The notes beneath the pieces are model-generated. The model searched no databases. It was given only the letters and a program-made list of their open reading frames with translations, and was not told where the DNA came from. From Deltaproteobacteria bacterium (GTDB taxonomy: Bacteria; Desulfobacterota; Binatia; UBA9968), in NCBI GenBank assembly GCA_005879605.1, contig VBKE01000013.1, forward strand, positions 1 through 48,961: a DNA stretch of 48,961 bases, written 5' to 3'. The translations under genes were made by a program, and so were the position numbers. Positions 35,066 to 43,271 of this stretch are shown piece after piece. The stretch's first letter is position 1; each line of letters starts with the position of its first letter.

Positions 35066-36637
35066 CTACGTCATCCTTTCGATCAAGTGCTCTCCGACTC
35101 TCAGCGCGTTCGCCATGATCGTCAGCGCCGGGTTCACTGCGCCGCTGGAGCAGAAAAAGCTGCCGTCGACGACATAGAGATTGTCGAGATCATGCGCTTT
35201 GCAGTTGACATCAAGGGCGCTTGTCCGGGGATCGTTACCGAAGCGCACCGTGCCAACCTGGTGAGCGACGCCCGCCAACGGAATTCTCTGGCCGACAAAC
35301 AGATTGCGCGCGAACAGCCCTTCGTGGCATTGGTGGCCGTGCACTGTGCATTTGGTTTGCTGTCCCATGAGTTCCTTCAGCTTGGCGATAAGCCGCTTGT
35401 GACCTTCCTCATTGTTTGGTTTGTAGCCGAGGACGATGCCACCGTTGGAATCGAGCGTCACGCGGTTGTTGGGGTCAGGCAGATCCTCGGATGTAAGCCA
35501 GAAGTCGAGGGAATGCTTCGCCATGAGATCCAACGTCCAGCCAGGTGTGAGCGCGGGCGCGCCGCCTTTGAGCGTTTCGCCGTCGAGCTTGCCGACGAAG
35601 GAAATGTGGCCCATCGGAAAATTCCACCCCGCGGTGCCAAAATAAAAATCGTTCACGGAGAGTGATTTCTGAAAGATGGTGGGGTTCGGACACTTCGATA
35701 GGGCCATCAAGACCGAATTGACGTGGCCCATATAATGGCGACCAACGACGTCGGAGCTGTTGGCCAAACCATTGGGGTGCTTGTCGTTCGCCGAACGGAG
35801 CAGCAGAGCCGCCGAGTTGATCGCGCCGCAGGAGGAGACAACAAAATCGCCTGAATATTCCTCGCGGGCGCCGTTGTGTTTCACGACGACTTTGCTGACC
35901 TGCCGTCCCGAAGCGTCCGTTTCAAGCAGTTCGACATAGGAGTTGGTCAGTAACGTAACGTTGGAATGCTGGAGTGCCGGGTCTATCGCACACACCTGAG
36001 CGTCTGACTTTCCATAGACGAGGCAGGGAAAGCCATCGCAAGTCTCGCAGCGGATACAGCGGCTCGCCTGCGGGTTTTTCTCGTCGAGCATGACGCCCAG
36101 CGGCGTGTGAAAGGGACGCAGACCCATCTGCGCGAAGTCATCGGATAACTGTTGAATACGCGGCTCGTGGCTGACCGCGGGGTGAGGATAGGGAGTACTT
36201 CGTTCGGGCTCGGTTGGGTCCTCGCCGGCATTGCCGTGAACGTGGTAAAGACGCTCGGCTTCCGTATAGTAGGGCTCCATGTCGCCGTAGGCGATGGGCC
36301 ACGCCGGGGAAACGCCGCCGTGGTGGTGAATCTCGCCGAAGTCTTCCTTCCTCAAACGAAACAGCGCCGCGCCGAAGAATTTCGTGTTGCCGCCGACGTA
36401 GTAATTGGTGTGGGGGTGGAGCTCATTACCGTCTTTATCGTGCCACTTTTCTTTAGTCTGGTATTTCCCTTCGAGGTTCACCGCGCGCGGGTTCCAGTTG
36501 TCTTTTTCCCGCGGCACGTAGCCACCGCGTTCAATGAGCAGAATTTTCTTCCCGGTCGGGGCGAGCTTGTAAGCCAAGGTGCCGCCGCCAGCGCCGCTAC
36601 CGATAATGATGACGTCATAATGATTATTAGCTGCCAT
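35066..36637 (-). CDS. GMC family oxidoreductase with Cys-rich (Fe-S-like) motif
   Basis: A 523-residue flavoprotein. The FAD dinucleotide-binding motif GSGAGGGTLAYKLA is at 13-26. A cluster of cysteines at 194, 197, 200, 205 and 216 (CIRCETCDGFPC then a later Cys) resembles the Fe-S insert of glucose- and alcohol-dehydrogenase GMC members that pass electrons to a cytochrome. The late HQVGTVRFG and NPALTIMANALRVGEHL carry the catalytic His/Asn motif. No signal peptide is seen. Substrate is probably an alcohol or sugar; no cytochrome partner is adjacent. Confidence 0.88.
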   Translation of the reverse strand: MAANNHYDVIIIGSGAGGGTLAYKLAPTGKKILLIERGGYVPREKDNWNPRAVNLEGKYQTKEKWHDKDGNELHPHTNYYVGGNTKFFGAALFRLRKEDFGEIHHHGGVSPAWPIAYGDMEPYYTEAERLYHVHGNAGEDPTEPERSTPYPHPAVSHEPRIQQLSDDFAQMGLRPFHTPLGVMLDEKNPQASRCIRCETCDGFPCLVYGKSDAQVCAIDPALQHSNVTLLTNSYVELLETDASGRQVSKVVVKHNGAREEYSGDFVVSSCGAINSAALLLRSANDKHPNGLANSSDVVGRHYMGHVNSVLMALSKCPNPTIFQKSLSVNDFYFGTAGWNFPMGHISFVGKLDGETLKGGAPALTPGWTLDLMAKHSLDFWLTSEDLPDPNNRVTLDSNGGIVLGYKPNNEEGHKRLIAKLKELMGQQTKCTVHGHQCHEGLFARNLFVGQRIPLAGVAHQVGTVRFGNDPRTSALDVNCKAHDLDNLYVVDGSFFCSSGAVNPALTIMANALRVGEHLIERMT

Positions 36638-37017
36638 TTTCGTGCTCTCCTAATCGTCAATCGAGGCCATGGCTCCTGTCAGCGGGTTCGACAAGGTGCT
36701 TTTTCCGTCGTTCGGTTAGATCCGCCGTATCGGCGAGAAGATGCAACTTGGCGGAACATTGAGTAAAGCAACTAACCATACGGGTGCGAATCGTCGGAAC
36801 GGTTGATAGTTAGTTTATTATTAAAAGCTGATATTCGAAAACGATCGTCTCACTGTTTCACGGGGCATTATAGACAATGTTCCAGCCGGCATTCTAGCTC
36901 CAGTTCACAGGCTTGCGCGATACCTGACCTTTTCCCTCAAAGCCGGCGGAGGCCGCGGCAAGCTCTGCAATTGCTGACGGATTTCGTCGATGCAACTAAG
37001 CCTGAGGGCTATTAGCT
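36638..37017. other. Gene-poor 380-bp gap between GMC and NDH-2-like genes
   Basis: No convincing gene. A plus-strand frame ending at 37015 (QALQLLTDFVDATKPEGY at its C-terminus) looks somewhat protein-like only in its last 20 residues and could be a remnant. AT-rich sequence at 36808-36835 could be part of a promoter. No clear terminator or repeat is seen. Confidence 0.4.
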
Positions 37018-38352
37018 CTACTGTGCCCGGATTTCTGGCACCGCTGCTTCGACTGTCGGTAGCGGCGAACTTACGTCCAGTTTTGCCGCCGATTGGACTG
37101 GTGATCGCAACGGCATGAATTGAACGAGATTCTTCGAGAAGACCAGATCCAACGTCCAGTCCAAAGTAACTCTGAGCTTCTTTTCAACGCGTGGCAGCTT
37201 GCTCAAGTAGATTGTGCGCCAAAGCCACCAGGCGACAAAGCCGGAGAATTTGAAGCCCAAGATTTTTGCGACGCCGGTGCGCCGGCCGATGGCGGCGAGC
37301 TGCCCGATGATTGAAAAGACGAAGGGCTTCTTCGCTCCGCCTTTGATTGCCGCCGCGATGTTTTGGCCGAGAACCCTGCCTTGACGCAGCGCGTGCTGCG
37401 CTGTCGGCGGATAGGGGCGGCCGGTTTTCTCATCCGGGATTGAGGCACAGTCACCCAGCGCCCAGACACCGGGCCAACCCGGGACTTCGAGAAATTCGTT
37501 AACGGCGATCCGGCCGCGCTCCTTGGTGCAGGTTAGAGGCTCCAATAACGGATTCGGCGCCGTGCCGGCGGTCCAGATGAGCGTCTTTGTGGGAAGAGTC
37601 TCAGCATTGCTGAGCTTCACGCCGCACTCGGAAAGTCCCTCGACCTTTGTATTCAGGCGAAATTCGATGCCTCGCCCTGCGAGCTTTTTTTGCGCATAGT
37701 CTCCCAACTCGGGGCCGAGCTCAGGCAAAATCGCCCATGTGGCTTCCACCAAGACCACGCGCAGCATCTCCGCCGTTAGATTTGGGTAAAATTTCAGTGC
37801 TTCGCGCAGAAAGTCGTTGATGGCCGCCACGACGAACGTGAGCAGCGGTTGCCGTACCGTTCGCGAGCATTCAAAGTCAGCTTCTTCGAGATGTTCGATA
37901 AGCCGGTTGCGCAGATAAACCGCGTCGGCCAGGGATTTCATCGTCAGCGCTCGCTCTTCAAGGCCCGGAATGCCGTAAAAGTTAGTCACAGAACCCAACG
38001 CGAGCACGAGATGATCATAATCAAGCTCGTGCGGGTGACTTGTGTCGATGCCGTGGGAAACAATCACCCGTTTTTTGATCAGATCGATGGAACTCACTTC
38101 GCCGTCGAAGAAATTCGTTTGGCGCAGCATCTTGCGGATCGGGTTGACGATGGTGGTTATGTCGAGATCGCTGGCGGCGACTTCATGGAGCATGGGTGTG
38201 AACAGAAAGAAGTTTTCGCGGTTGACTAGCGTGATCTCGATGCTGCGGTCTTTGTCTAATAATCTTTCTAATTCCAGGGCGGTGTACAGTCCACCGAAGC
38301 CACCGCCCAGGATGAGGATCTTTGTTTTGGATTGTGGCGTCATTGGATGCAC
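37018..38352 (-). CDS. NDH-2-like FAD oxidoreductase missing its NADH-binding loop
   Basis: A 444-residue protein (start GTG 38352, or ATG 38343) with the type II NADH dehydrogenase plan: FAD motif ILILGGGFGGLYTALELE, the NFFLFTPMLHEVAASDLD segment, the second FAD motif VWALGDCASIPDE, and the C-terminal amphipathic region WLWRTIYLSKLPRVEKKL. In the middle, LLTFVV runs straight into AAINDFLREALKFYPNL. The GGGFAGVET-type loop and acidic residue that bind NADH are gone in frame, so NADH oxidation is probably lost. It is single-gene, without an evident partner. Confidence 0.85.
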   Translation of the reverse strand: MHPMTPQSKTKILILGGGFGGLYTALELERLLDKDRSIEITLVNRENFFLFTPMLHEVAASDLDITTIVNPIRKMLRQTNFFDGEVSSIDLIKKRVIVSHGIDTSHPHELDYDHLVLALGSVTNFYGIPGLEERALTMKSLADAVYLRNRLIEHLEEADFECSRTVRQPLLTFVVAAINDFLREALKFYPNLTAEMLRVVLVEATWAILPELGPELGDYAQKKLAGRGIEFRLNTKVEGLSECGVKLSNAETLPTKTLIWTAGTAPNPLLEPLTCTKERGRIAVNEFLEVPGWPGVWALGDCASIPDEKTGRPYPPTAQHALRQGRVLGQNIAAAIKGGAKKPFVFSIIGQLAAIGRRTGVAKILGFKFSGFVAWWLWRTIYLSKLPRVEKKLRVTLDWTLDLVFSKNLVQFMPLRSPVQSAAKLDVSSPLPTVEAAVPEIRAQ

Positions 38353-38382
38353 CGTGTCTTCGATCTCGGCTGACAGAAAAGT

Positions 38383-38430
38383 GTCATTTCGAGCCCTTCG
38401 ACATGCTCAGGACAGGCTCGCGAGAAATCT
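38383..38430. repeat. Composite palindromic repeat at the DM13 3' end
   Basis: The outer word GTCATTTCGAG (38383-38393) and GCGAGAAATC (38420-38429) is a known type of intergenic repeat. A second word, CCCTTCGACATGCTCAGGAC AGGCTC, is nested inside it, with GAGCC/GGCTC arms at 38391-38395 and 38415-38419. The DM13 stop codon lies within it. Confidence 0.72.
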
Positions 38431-39235
38431 TTCTTCTTTGCGTCCACACGGTCACGGCACGATACTTCGAGAGATCGACGCCCGCCGGCAGATCATAGTT
38501 CTGGTCACCGATGTTGCCCTTGATGCTGCCGAGATCAATGAAGCCCGCTTTGGTGACCGTGTCGTTGTCTTTAGCGTCGGCAGCGGCCACCAGGTAAATA
38601 CGCACGTCGGGACCGTTGGAGGTTTCGAAGCCGCTGAAGCGCAGCACTTGCTTGCCGTCCGGCAGTTTATAGATCGACGCCATGCCCTTGGTTTCATGAG
38701 CGATGCCACGGAAGTTACCTTCCGCGACTCTCACGGGCATCGACGTCGGTGTGGCCAACGCCGCCTGTCCGAAGTTCACCCCGAAGCGCGCGCACCAGAT
38801 CGTGACGTTTTTGTACTTGTTCAAGTCGGCGTTTGCCGGAATGTCGTAGTTCTGGTCTCCTTTGTTGCCCTTCATGGAACCGAGGTCGATGAAGCCAGCC
38901 TCTTTGATGGCGTCATTGCCTTTGTCAATTTCTGCGGCGGTTAAATAGACGTGCACGTCCGGACCGTTTGAAGTCTCGAATTCCGTTAAGCGCAAGGTCC
39001 GCTTGCCGTCCGGCAGTTGATATATGGATGCGAGTCCCTTGGTTTCATGCGCCAAGCCTTTGAAGTTGCCTTTCGTTACCGCCATTGGCCCTTTCTCGAT
39101 CGAAGCCATCGCCGCCCCGCCGGGAAATTCCTCGCTCACTGTCTTGTTGATAAACAACAACTCCGGCCGAAACGCGTACCAAAGGACGGCTAGCACTATA
39201 ACGCCTGCGCCAATAATGATATTACGCTTACTCAT
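38384..39235 (-). CDS. Membrane-anchored double DM13-domain protein
   Basis: A 283-residue protein with one N-terminal helix (IIIGAGVIVLAVLWYAF) and two DM13 modules. The first has GNFKGLAHETKGLASIYQLP, ETSNGPDVHVYL, KGNKGDQNYDIP and VTIWCARFGVNFG; the second repeats these with GNFRGIAHETKGMASIYKLP. DM13 domains are thought to act in redox or electron transfer via a conserved Cys. The second copy reads VTVWTQRRKISREP instead, so its Cys and C-terminal strand are replaced by repeat-encoded sequence (SREPVLSMSKGSK). Only one full module may be functional. Confidence 0.88.
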   Translation of the reverse strand: MSKRNIIIGAGVIVLAVLWYAFRPELLFINKTVSEEFPGGAAMASIEKGPMAVTKGNFKGLAHETKGLASIYQLPDGKRTLRLTEFETSNGPDVHVYLTAAEIDKGNDAIKEAGFIDLGSMKGNKGDQNYDIPANADLNKYKNVTIWCARFGVNFGQAALATPTSMPVRVAEGNFRGIAHETKGMASIYKLPDGKQVLRFSGFETSNGPDVRIYLVAAADAKDNDTVTKAGFIDLGSIKGNIGDQNYDLPAGVDLSKYRAVTVWTQRRKISREPVLSMSKGSK

Positions 39236-39403
39236 GGTAAAACCCTCCGTTACAAGTTTCAGTGATTTCCTATAGCTTACTTTCCCGTCACCCGCCGGCG
39301 AGCTGGTCTGAAGATCGGGGAAATCTGACTTGTTAGATGCAGGGGAGGGGGGAAAGGATGCAGTAGTGTCGGCTCAATTTTTTAAGTGATGAACGGCTTG
39401 TGG

Positions 39404-39508
39404 TCAGACAGGGGCAGTGTTTAGACGACTGCGCGTCAGCATAAACAACAACTCCGACCGGAACGCACAATAAATGTCCGGTGACGAAGTGAACTTTCGC
39501 TTACTCAT
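39404..39508 (-). pseudogene. Decayed 5' fragment of a DM13 paralogue
   Basis: From an ATG at 39508 the frame gives MSKRK, then a divergent stretch, then YCAFRSELLFM, before a stop. This matches the start of the intact DM13 gene (MSKRN ... WYAFRPELLFI). The DNA matches too, including the ribosome-site region. The membrane helix and both DM13 domains are absent. Confidence 0.72.
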
Positions 39509-39893
39509 GGAAAAACCCTCCATAGGATGTTCGTTGAGTTTTTGATTCTGGACAGAGAAATGGCTAGAACTGCCAAATTACTCCCGTATGGGAAGTGATG
39601 ACAGTTAGCCGAACGCATGGCTTGGAACTGACATTTCAGGTTTCGCACTTCAATTATTCGGCGTCGACTCCTCCACCGGATCAAAAAATCCCGTTCGCCT
39701 ACTGAAACTTCGACCAAGCAACTCGTCCTGACGCGCCGCTGACAAGACCGCAACGTTCGCCGGGGACGAGACCGAAAAGTTTTTCTTGCTAAGGCGTGGG
39801 AGTCGAAATAAGATATCGACTAACCCATGCTCTGTGAAATCCGTATTGGACAGGTCGACTGATTTACTAGTTCGGCAAAGGAGATGAAAGAAA
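39509..39893. other. Upstream region with repeat A, no gene
   Basis: The stretch contains repeat A (39704-39788) and the leader of the next gene, which has AAAGGAGATG before its ATG. No complete coding frame is convincing on either strand. Confidence 0.5.
39704..39788. repeat. Diverged repeat A upstream of the small gene
   Basis: Starting GAAACTTCGA and ending AGTTTTTCTTG, it aligns with repeat B (40311-40393) over about 85 nt with two small gaps. Shared words include CGCAAC, GCCG, GAGA and AGTTTT, and many of the differences are C/T or G/A changes. Both copies lie upstream of a plus-strand gene. Confidence 0.55.
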
Positions 39894-40223
39894 ATGAAAC
39901 CCTTATGGACCTGGGGTGGCAAATTTTTCGGGCATCGCGATGGTGACAATCTCTGGACTCATAATGGCAAGCATGTTGGTCGTTTTCATAACAATGAGGT
40001 CTATGGTCCCGATGGACGGTATCTCGGTGAGGTCAAGATTGACGATCGCCTGATTACCTGCGTCGGCAAAAAGTCATGGCGTAAGGGTAGTTTTACGCCG
40101 GACGCCAGTCGCGCGGGAATAATACCTTACGCGGGTTACGTCGGCTACGTGATGTACGCCGGGTACGAAGACTTCTCTGTACCACAGAACTCTGAAATCA
40201 CAGTTGTCCAACAATCAAGTTGA
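39894..40223 (+). CDS. Small beta-repeat protein (4-fold beta flower-like)
   Basis: A 109-residue soluble protein with internally repeated short turns: GDNLWTHNGKHVGRF, NEVYGPDGRYLGEV, DDRLITCVGKKSWRKGSF, each a G/N-turn followed by a G(R/K)(Y/V)(V/L)G strand. This resembles the 4-fold beta flower family, though the match is from memory. The C-terminus (IPYAGYVGYVMYAGYEDF) is Gly/Tyr-rich. GGAGATGAAAG lies just before the ATG. It is the first of a plus-strand pair with the TIR gene, 220 bp ahead of it. Function unknown. Confidence 0.62.
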   Translation: MKPLWTWGGKFFGHRDGDNLWTHNGKHVGRFHNNEVYGPDGRYLGEVKIDDRLITCVGKKSWRKGSFTPDASRAGIIPYAGYVGYVMYAGYEDFSVPQNSEITVVQQSS

Positions 40224-40310
40224 GCTCGGAAATCTGGATTCAGACTTCTATCTTCAGACTACCAGTCTCCGACTTTCCGGACCGCATAGATAAACTTCGT
40301 TCTCCTGCCC

Positions 40311-40393
40311 GAAACTTCGATTATCCAAGTCGTTTTGGCGGGCTACCCAACCTCGCAACATTTGCCGAGAATGAGAAAAAATAGTTTTCCTTG
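40311..40393. repeat. Diverged repeat B upstream of the TIR-SUMF1 gene
   Basis: The counterpart of repeat A, starting GAAACTTCGA and ending TAGTTTTCCTTG. It ends 49 nt before the TIR-SUMF1 start, while repeat A ends 105 nt before its downstream gene. It may be a shared regulatory element or the scar of a duplication. Confidence 0.55.
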
Positions 40394-40442
40394 ACCTCAT
40401 GGGTGGTTGTAAGAGTGTGGTCTGCGTGCTTTCATCCGGGCG

Positions 40443-41639
40443 ATGAGAGTGTTCCTGAGCTATTCCTCCGAGGACCGGAAGCTGGTCGAACCCATTTACC
40501 TGTCCCTGCGCGCCCAGGGGCACACTGTATTCTTCGACCGCGCAGACTTGCCGCCGGGCGAGGAATATGACGCGCGGATACGGGAGGCGATCGAGAAATC
40601 TCAGCTTTTCGTCTTTATGCTGAGTCCAGACTCCCTGAAGTCCGGCAGTTACACGCTTACCGAACTGAGCATCGCGCAAAAGACTTGGGAATATCCCGGC
40701 GGACGGCTACTGCCTGTCGTTCTGCGGCCGATGGGTTTGGATCAAGTCCCGGCTTATCTCAAGGCAATCACGCTGCTCGAACCTGAAGGCAATGTGGCGG
40801 CTAGCGTGGCCGACGCCGTCCACCGTATTGCCGTGGCGCGACGGCGCACAGTCCTAAAAACTCTGGCCAAAGGACTGATCGTCGCGAGCATCGTTTGCGC
40901 CGGAGCATATGTCTACTGGGTGAAACGGCCACCGAATCTGGAGACCGCCGGAAAAGATGGAGCGCCCGCCGTCGTCATCCCGGCCGGCAACTTTATTATG
41001 GGAGACGACGAAGAGTCACCGCTTCGAGAGATTTACGTAGATGGCTTCTATATCGACAAGTATGAGGTGACGGTGTCACGTTATGCCAAGTTTCTAAAGA
41101 CGACCGGCGATGTAAAGCCGCCGGATCATTGGGAGGAAGCGAGCCTCGCTGACTCGAATGAGTTGCCTGTGGTCGGCGTAGATTGGCACGACGCGGAGGC
41201 GTACTGCCGATGGGCAGGCAAGCGTTTGCCCACGGAGGCGGAGTGGGAAAAGGCGGCACGCGGCACGGATGGCCGTAGGTATCCTTGGGGTAACGACGAA
41301 CCAACTTCTGCCCGCGCGAACTTTGGCAAGTCTTCAGGGAGCCCGTACAAAGGAGGGCTTTCGCCAGTGGGTATACACGATACCGGTAAAAGCCCCTACG
41401 GCGTGCGGGACCTGGCGGGCAATGCTTCTGAATGGGTGGCGGATTGGTTCGCGGAAAACTTTGTGCGCGGCGACGTGCGAAATCCGAAAGGGCCGGAGAG
41501 TGGCAAAGAAAAGGTAATAAGAGGCGGGGGCTGGGACGATCCACCGGACAGAGTGAAGTCAACGCGGCGCACGTACGCAAGCCCAACTACTCGCTCGGAC
41601 GACGTTGGGTTCCGATGCGCCATGGACTTACGGCGATAG
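40443..41639 (+). CDS. TIR-transmembrane-SUMF1 (FGE-like) fusion protein
   Basis: A 398-residue protein with three parts. Residues 1-130 are a TIR domain: VFLSYSSEDRKLVEPIYLSL, FFDRADLPPG, and SPDSLKSGSYTLTELSIAQK, where E74 occupies the catalytic position of TIR NADases. Residues 138-159 are a single membrane helix. Residues 174-398 are a SUMF1/formylglycine-generating-enzyme fold (IPAGNFIMGDDEES, GKRLPTEAEWEKAARGTDG, YPWG, and RGGGWDDPP near the end). The paired active-site cysteines of true FGE are absent, so this half is more likely a binding module. TIR would face one side of the membrane and SUMF1 the other. The architecture suggests sensing plus NAD-linked signalling or killing; this is inference. 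Confidence 0.88.
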   Translation: MRVFLSYSSEDRKLVEPIYLSLRAQGHTVFFDRADLPPGEEYDARIREAIEKSQLFVFMLSPDSLKSGSYTLTELSIAQKTWEYPGGRLLPVVLRPMGLDQVPAYLKAITLLEPEGNVAASVADAVHRIAVARRRTVLKTLAKGLIVASIVCAGAYVYWVKRPPNLETAGKDGAPAVVIPAGNFIMGDDEESPLREIYVDGFYIDKYEVTVSRYAKFLKTTGDVKPPDHWEEASLADSNELPVVGVDWHDAEAYCRWAGKRLPTEAEWEKAARGTDGRRYPWGNDEPTSARANFGKSSGSPYKGGLSPVGIHDTGKSPYGVRDLAGNASEWVADWFAENFVRGDVRNPKGPESGKEKVIRGGGWDDPPDRVKSTRRTYASPTTRSDDVGFRCAMDLRR

Positions 41640-41747
41640 CAAGTTTGAATGCCATGCGCCGTTTGGCCAATATATCTGTCCGGGAACAGCGGAAAAATAA
41701 GGCGGCCACGTCTCGCCCTCATACAGCCGCAGCGTGCTTCGAGATTT

Positions 41748-42860
41748 TCAATGCAGTAGGATATGAGCGACGATTTCAAAGGCGACGATCCCAAGCGTTG
41801 CTAGAGACGCGGCGAGCACGAAAATGGTCCGGCGTTTTTCCAGTGTGGTCATCACTTTCAAATGGGCCGCAACCTTCTCGTCCATCCTGAGCTTTCGCGC
41901 ATGCCAGAGAGTATAGAGATTCGCGAAAGCGGCCAGGGTTGTCAGGACGAGAATGGGAATGCGAATGAAGCTTTGGTCTAAATAGACGAGCGCGGCGGTC
42001 AGGCCAAAGAGTCCGCTTGCACCGAAGGCGACGGCCAAAGGACCGATCAGGGTCGATATAGCGCACGGGGCTCCCAGGATGCCAAAAATGATCGCCCCCA
42101 AGCTGGTCTTTTCTATTACCGCTGTTTCGAGGCTATCGTTTGCCGGACGAGTGTCTCCCTTGCCGTGTAACCGATAGGCTATCACCGGCTCTCGGAAACC
42201 CTTTAGCAGGACCTGTTCGGCGGTGGCTTCAGGAAACTCGGCAGAGTGCTTGACGTAGCTATCTTCGCTCAGAAGGATTTCACCCGCGCCCGCTTTGCCT
42301 TGAAGGCGAGCGGCGAGATTGACCACGTCGCCAATGGCCGTATAGTCCTTGCTGTCTTCGGAGCCAAGCCGGCCGACGCGCGCATAACCGGTTGAGATGC
42401 CCACGGAGGCTTCAAGAGAGAGCCCAAAGCGTGAGCCTAAAGTTTCGAGTGCGGATTGCAGTTCACCGGCCGCGATAATAGCGCGTCGTGCATGGTCCTC
42501 ATACCGAATCGGGACGTTGAAAAGAGCCATCACGGCGTCGCCAATGTATTTGTCGATAAAGGCGCCGTGTTTGACCAACACGTCGGTGGCCATCCGTAAG
42601 AAGGCATCGATGACTTCATGCGTTCTTTCCGCTCCGAGATCGTGGGTCAGCTCGGTAAACGATGATAGGTCGGCGAAGAGCACCGTGATCTCCAGCAGCC
42701 GCCCCTCTTCAACATGGGCGCTACAGCGAGTGCAGATGTTAGGATTGCGCGGACTTCGTCGTATTCCGAAAGTTCGAAACACGATACTCATGGCGCCCGA
42801 TAACAGCGTGCCGCAGACGCTGCATTGCGCTGAGAGCTGAGGGCTGGGCGAAATACTCAT
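41748..42860 (-). CDS. Class III nucleotide cyclase with zinc ribbon and C-terminal membrane domain
   Basis: A 370-residue protein. A zinc ribbon (Cys 13/16 and 43/46) comes first. The cyclase domain, about residues 56-205, has metal Asp in VLFADLSSF (D64) and KYIGDAVMALF (D108), and YTAIGDVVNLAARL. The adenine/guanine-choice residues are not decisive here. Four or five hydrophobic segments follow (SLGAIIFGILGAPCAISTLI; ALVYLDQSFIRIPILVLTTL; IFVLAASLATLGIVAF), the reverse of the usual membrane-first order. It is convergent with the TIR gene, 108 nt away. Confidence 0.9.
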   Translation of the reverse strand: MSISPSPQLSAQCSVCGTLLSGAMSIVFRTFGIRRSPRNPNICTRCSAHVEEGRLLEITVLFADLSSFTELTHDLGAERTHEVIDAFLRMATDVLVKHGAFIDKYIGDAVMALFNVPIRYEDHARRAIIAAGELQSALETLGSRFGLSLEASVGISTGYARVGRLGSEDSKDYTAIGDVVNLAARLQGKAGAGEILLSEDSYVKHSAEFPEATAEQVLLKGFREPVIAYRLHGKGDTRPANDSLETAVIEKTSLGAIIFGILGAPCAISTLIGPLAVAFGASGLFGLTAALVYLDQSFIRIPILVLTTLAAFANLYTLWHARKLRMDEKVAAHLKVMTTLEKRRTIFVLAASLATLGIVAFEIVAHILLH

Positions 42861-43271
42861 GTAGGGTCTTAACTCGGCGGAGACTCGAAGGTCAGGCGCG
42901 GGTGTTGACTTATGCGGTGAAGATTCGGGACGACATATTCATTTCCTGATACTAAACTCTAATTTCTCGTTTAGCATGGGTCATCGTTGGGTCTAACACA
43001 GCGGGCGGGTCTGGAAAGTCAGGAAGGTTCATATCACACCTCTGGCATTTGTTTTGGAGAGAGGCTATCGACGATGCGGTGTTGTGTCAACCAAGCGCCG
43101 CTTGCCTTCGGATTCCTACGAGTTATATATAGACGCCCCAGAATTCTCTTTGATCAACCAAAGCGCAGTCTGATGAGATAAGGCAAAAGGGGCCGTTTCG
43201 ATTGCAGGTACGCGATGAGCACGCTTTGCCTGTCATTTGTGAATCCACTGATGTCGTGTGTATAAGAGGTC
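42861..43271. other. Gap with divergent leaders of the cyclase and DEAD-box genes
   Basis: 411 bp with no believable gene. It should hold the promoters of both flanking genes. AT-rich TATATATAG at about 43122 may be part of one. A long 5' leader for the helicase would fit the post-transcriptional control common to DEAD-box genes, but no specific motif is identified. Confidence 0.4.

Noticed and set aside
36803..37015. Plus-strand 70-codon frame before the NDH-2 gene
   Set aside because: Only the last 20 residues look protein-like; no ribosome site.
38042..38944. Plus-strand 300-codon frame across NDH-2 and DM13 genes
   Set aside because: Crosses two real minus-strand genes and their repeat; arginine/serine-rich shadow composition.
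42987..43181. 64-codon frame in the cyclase-helicase gap
   Set aside because: No Shine-Dalgarno, no recognisable content.
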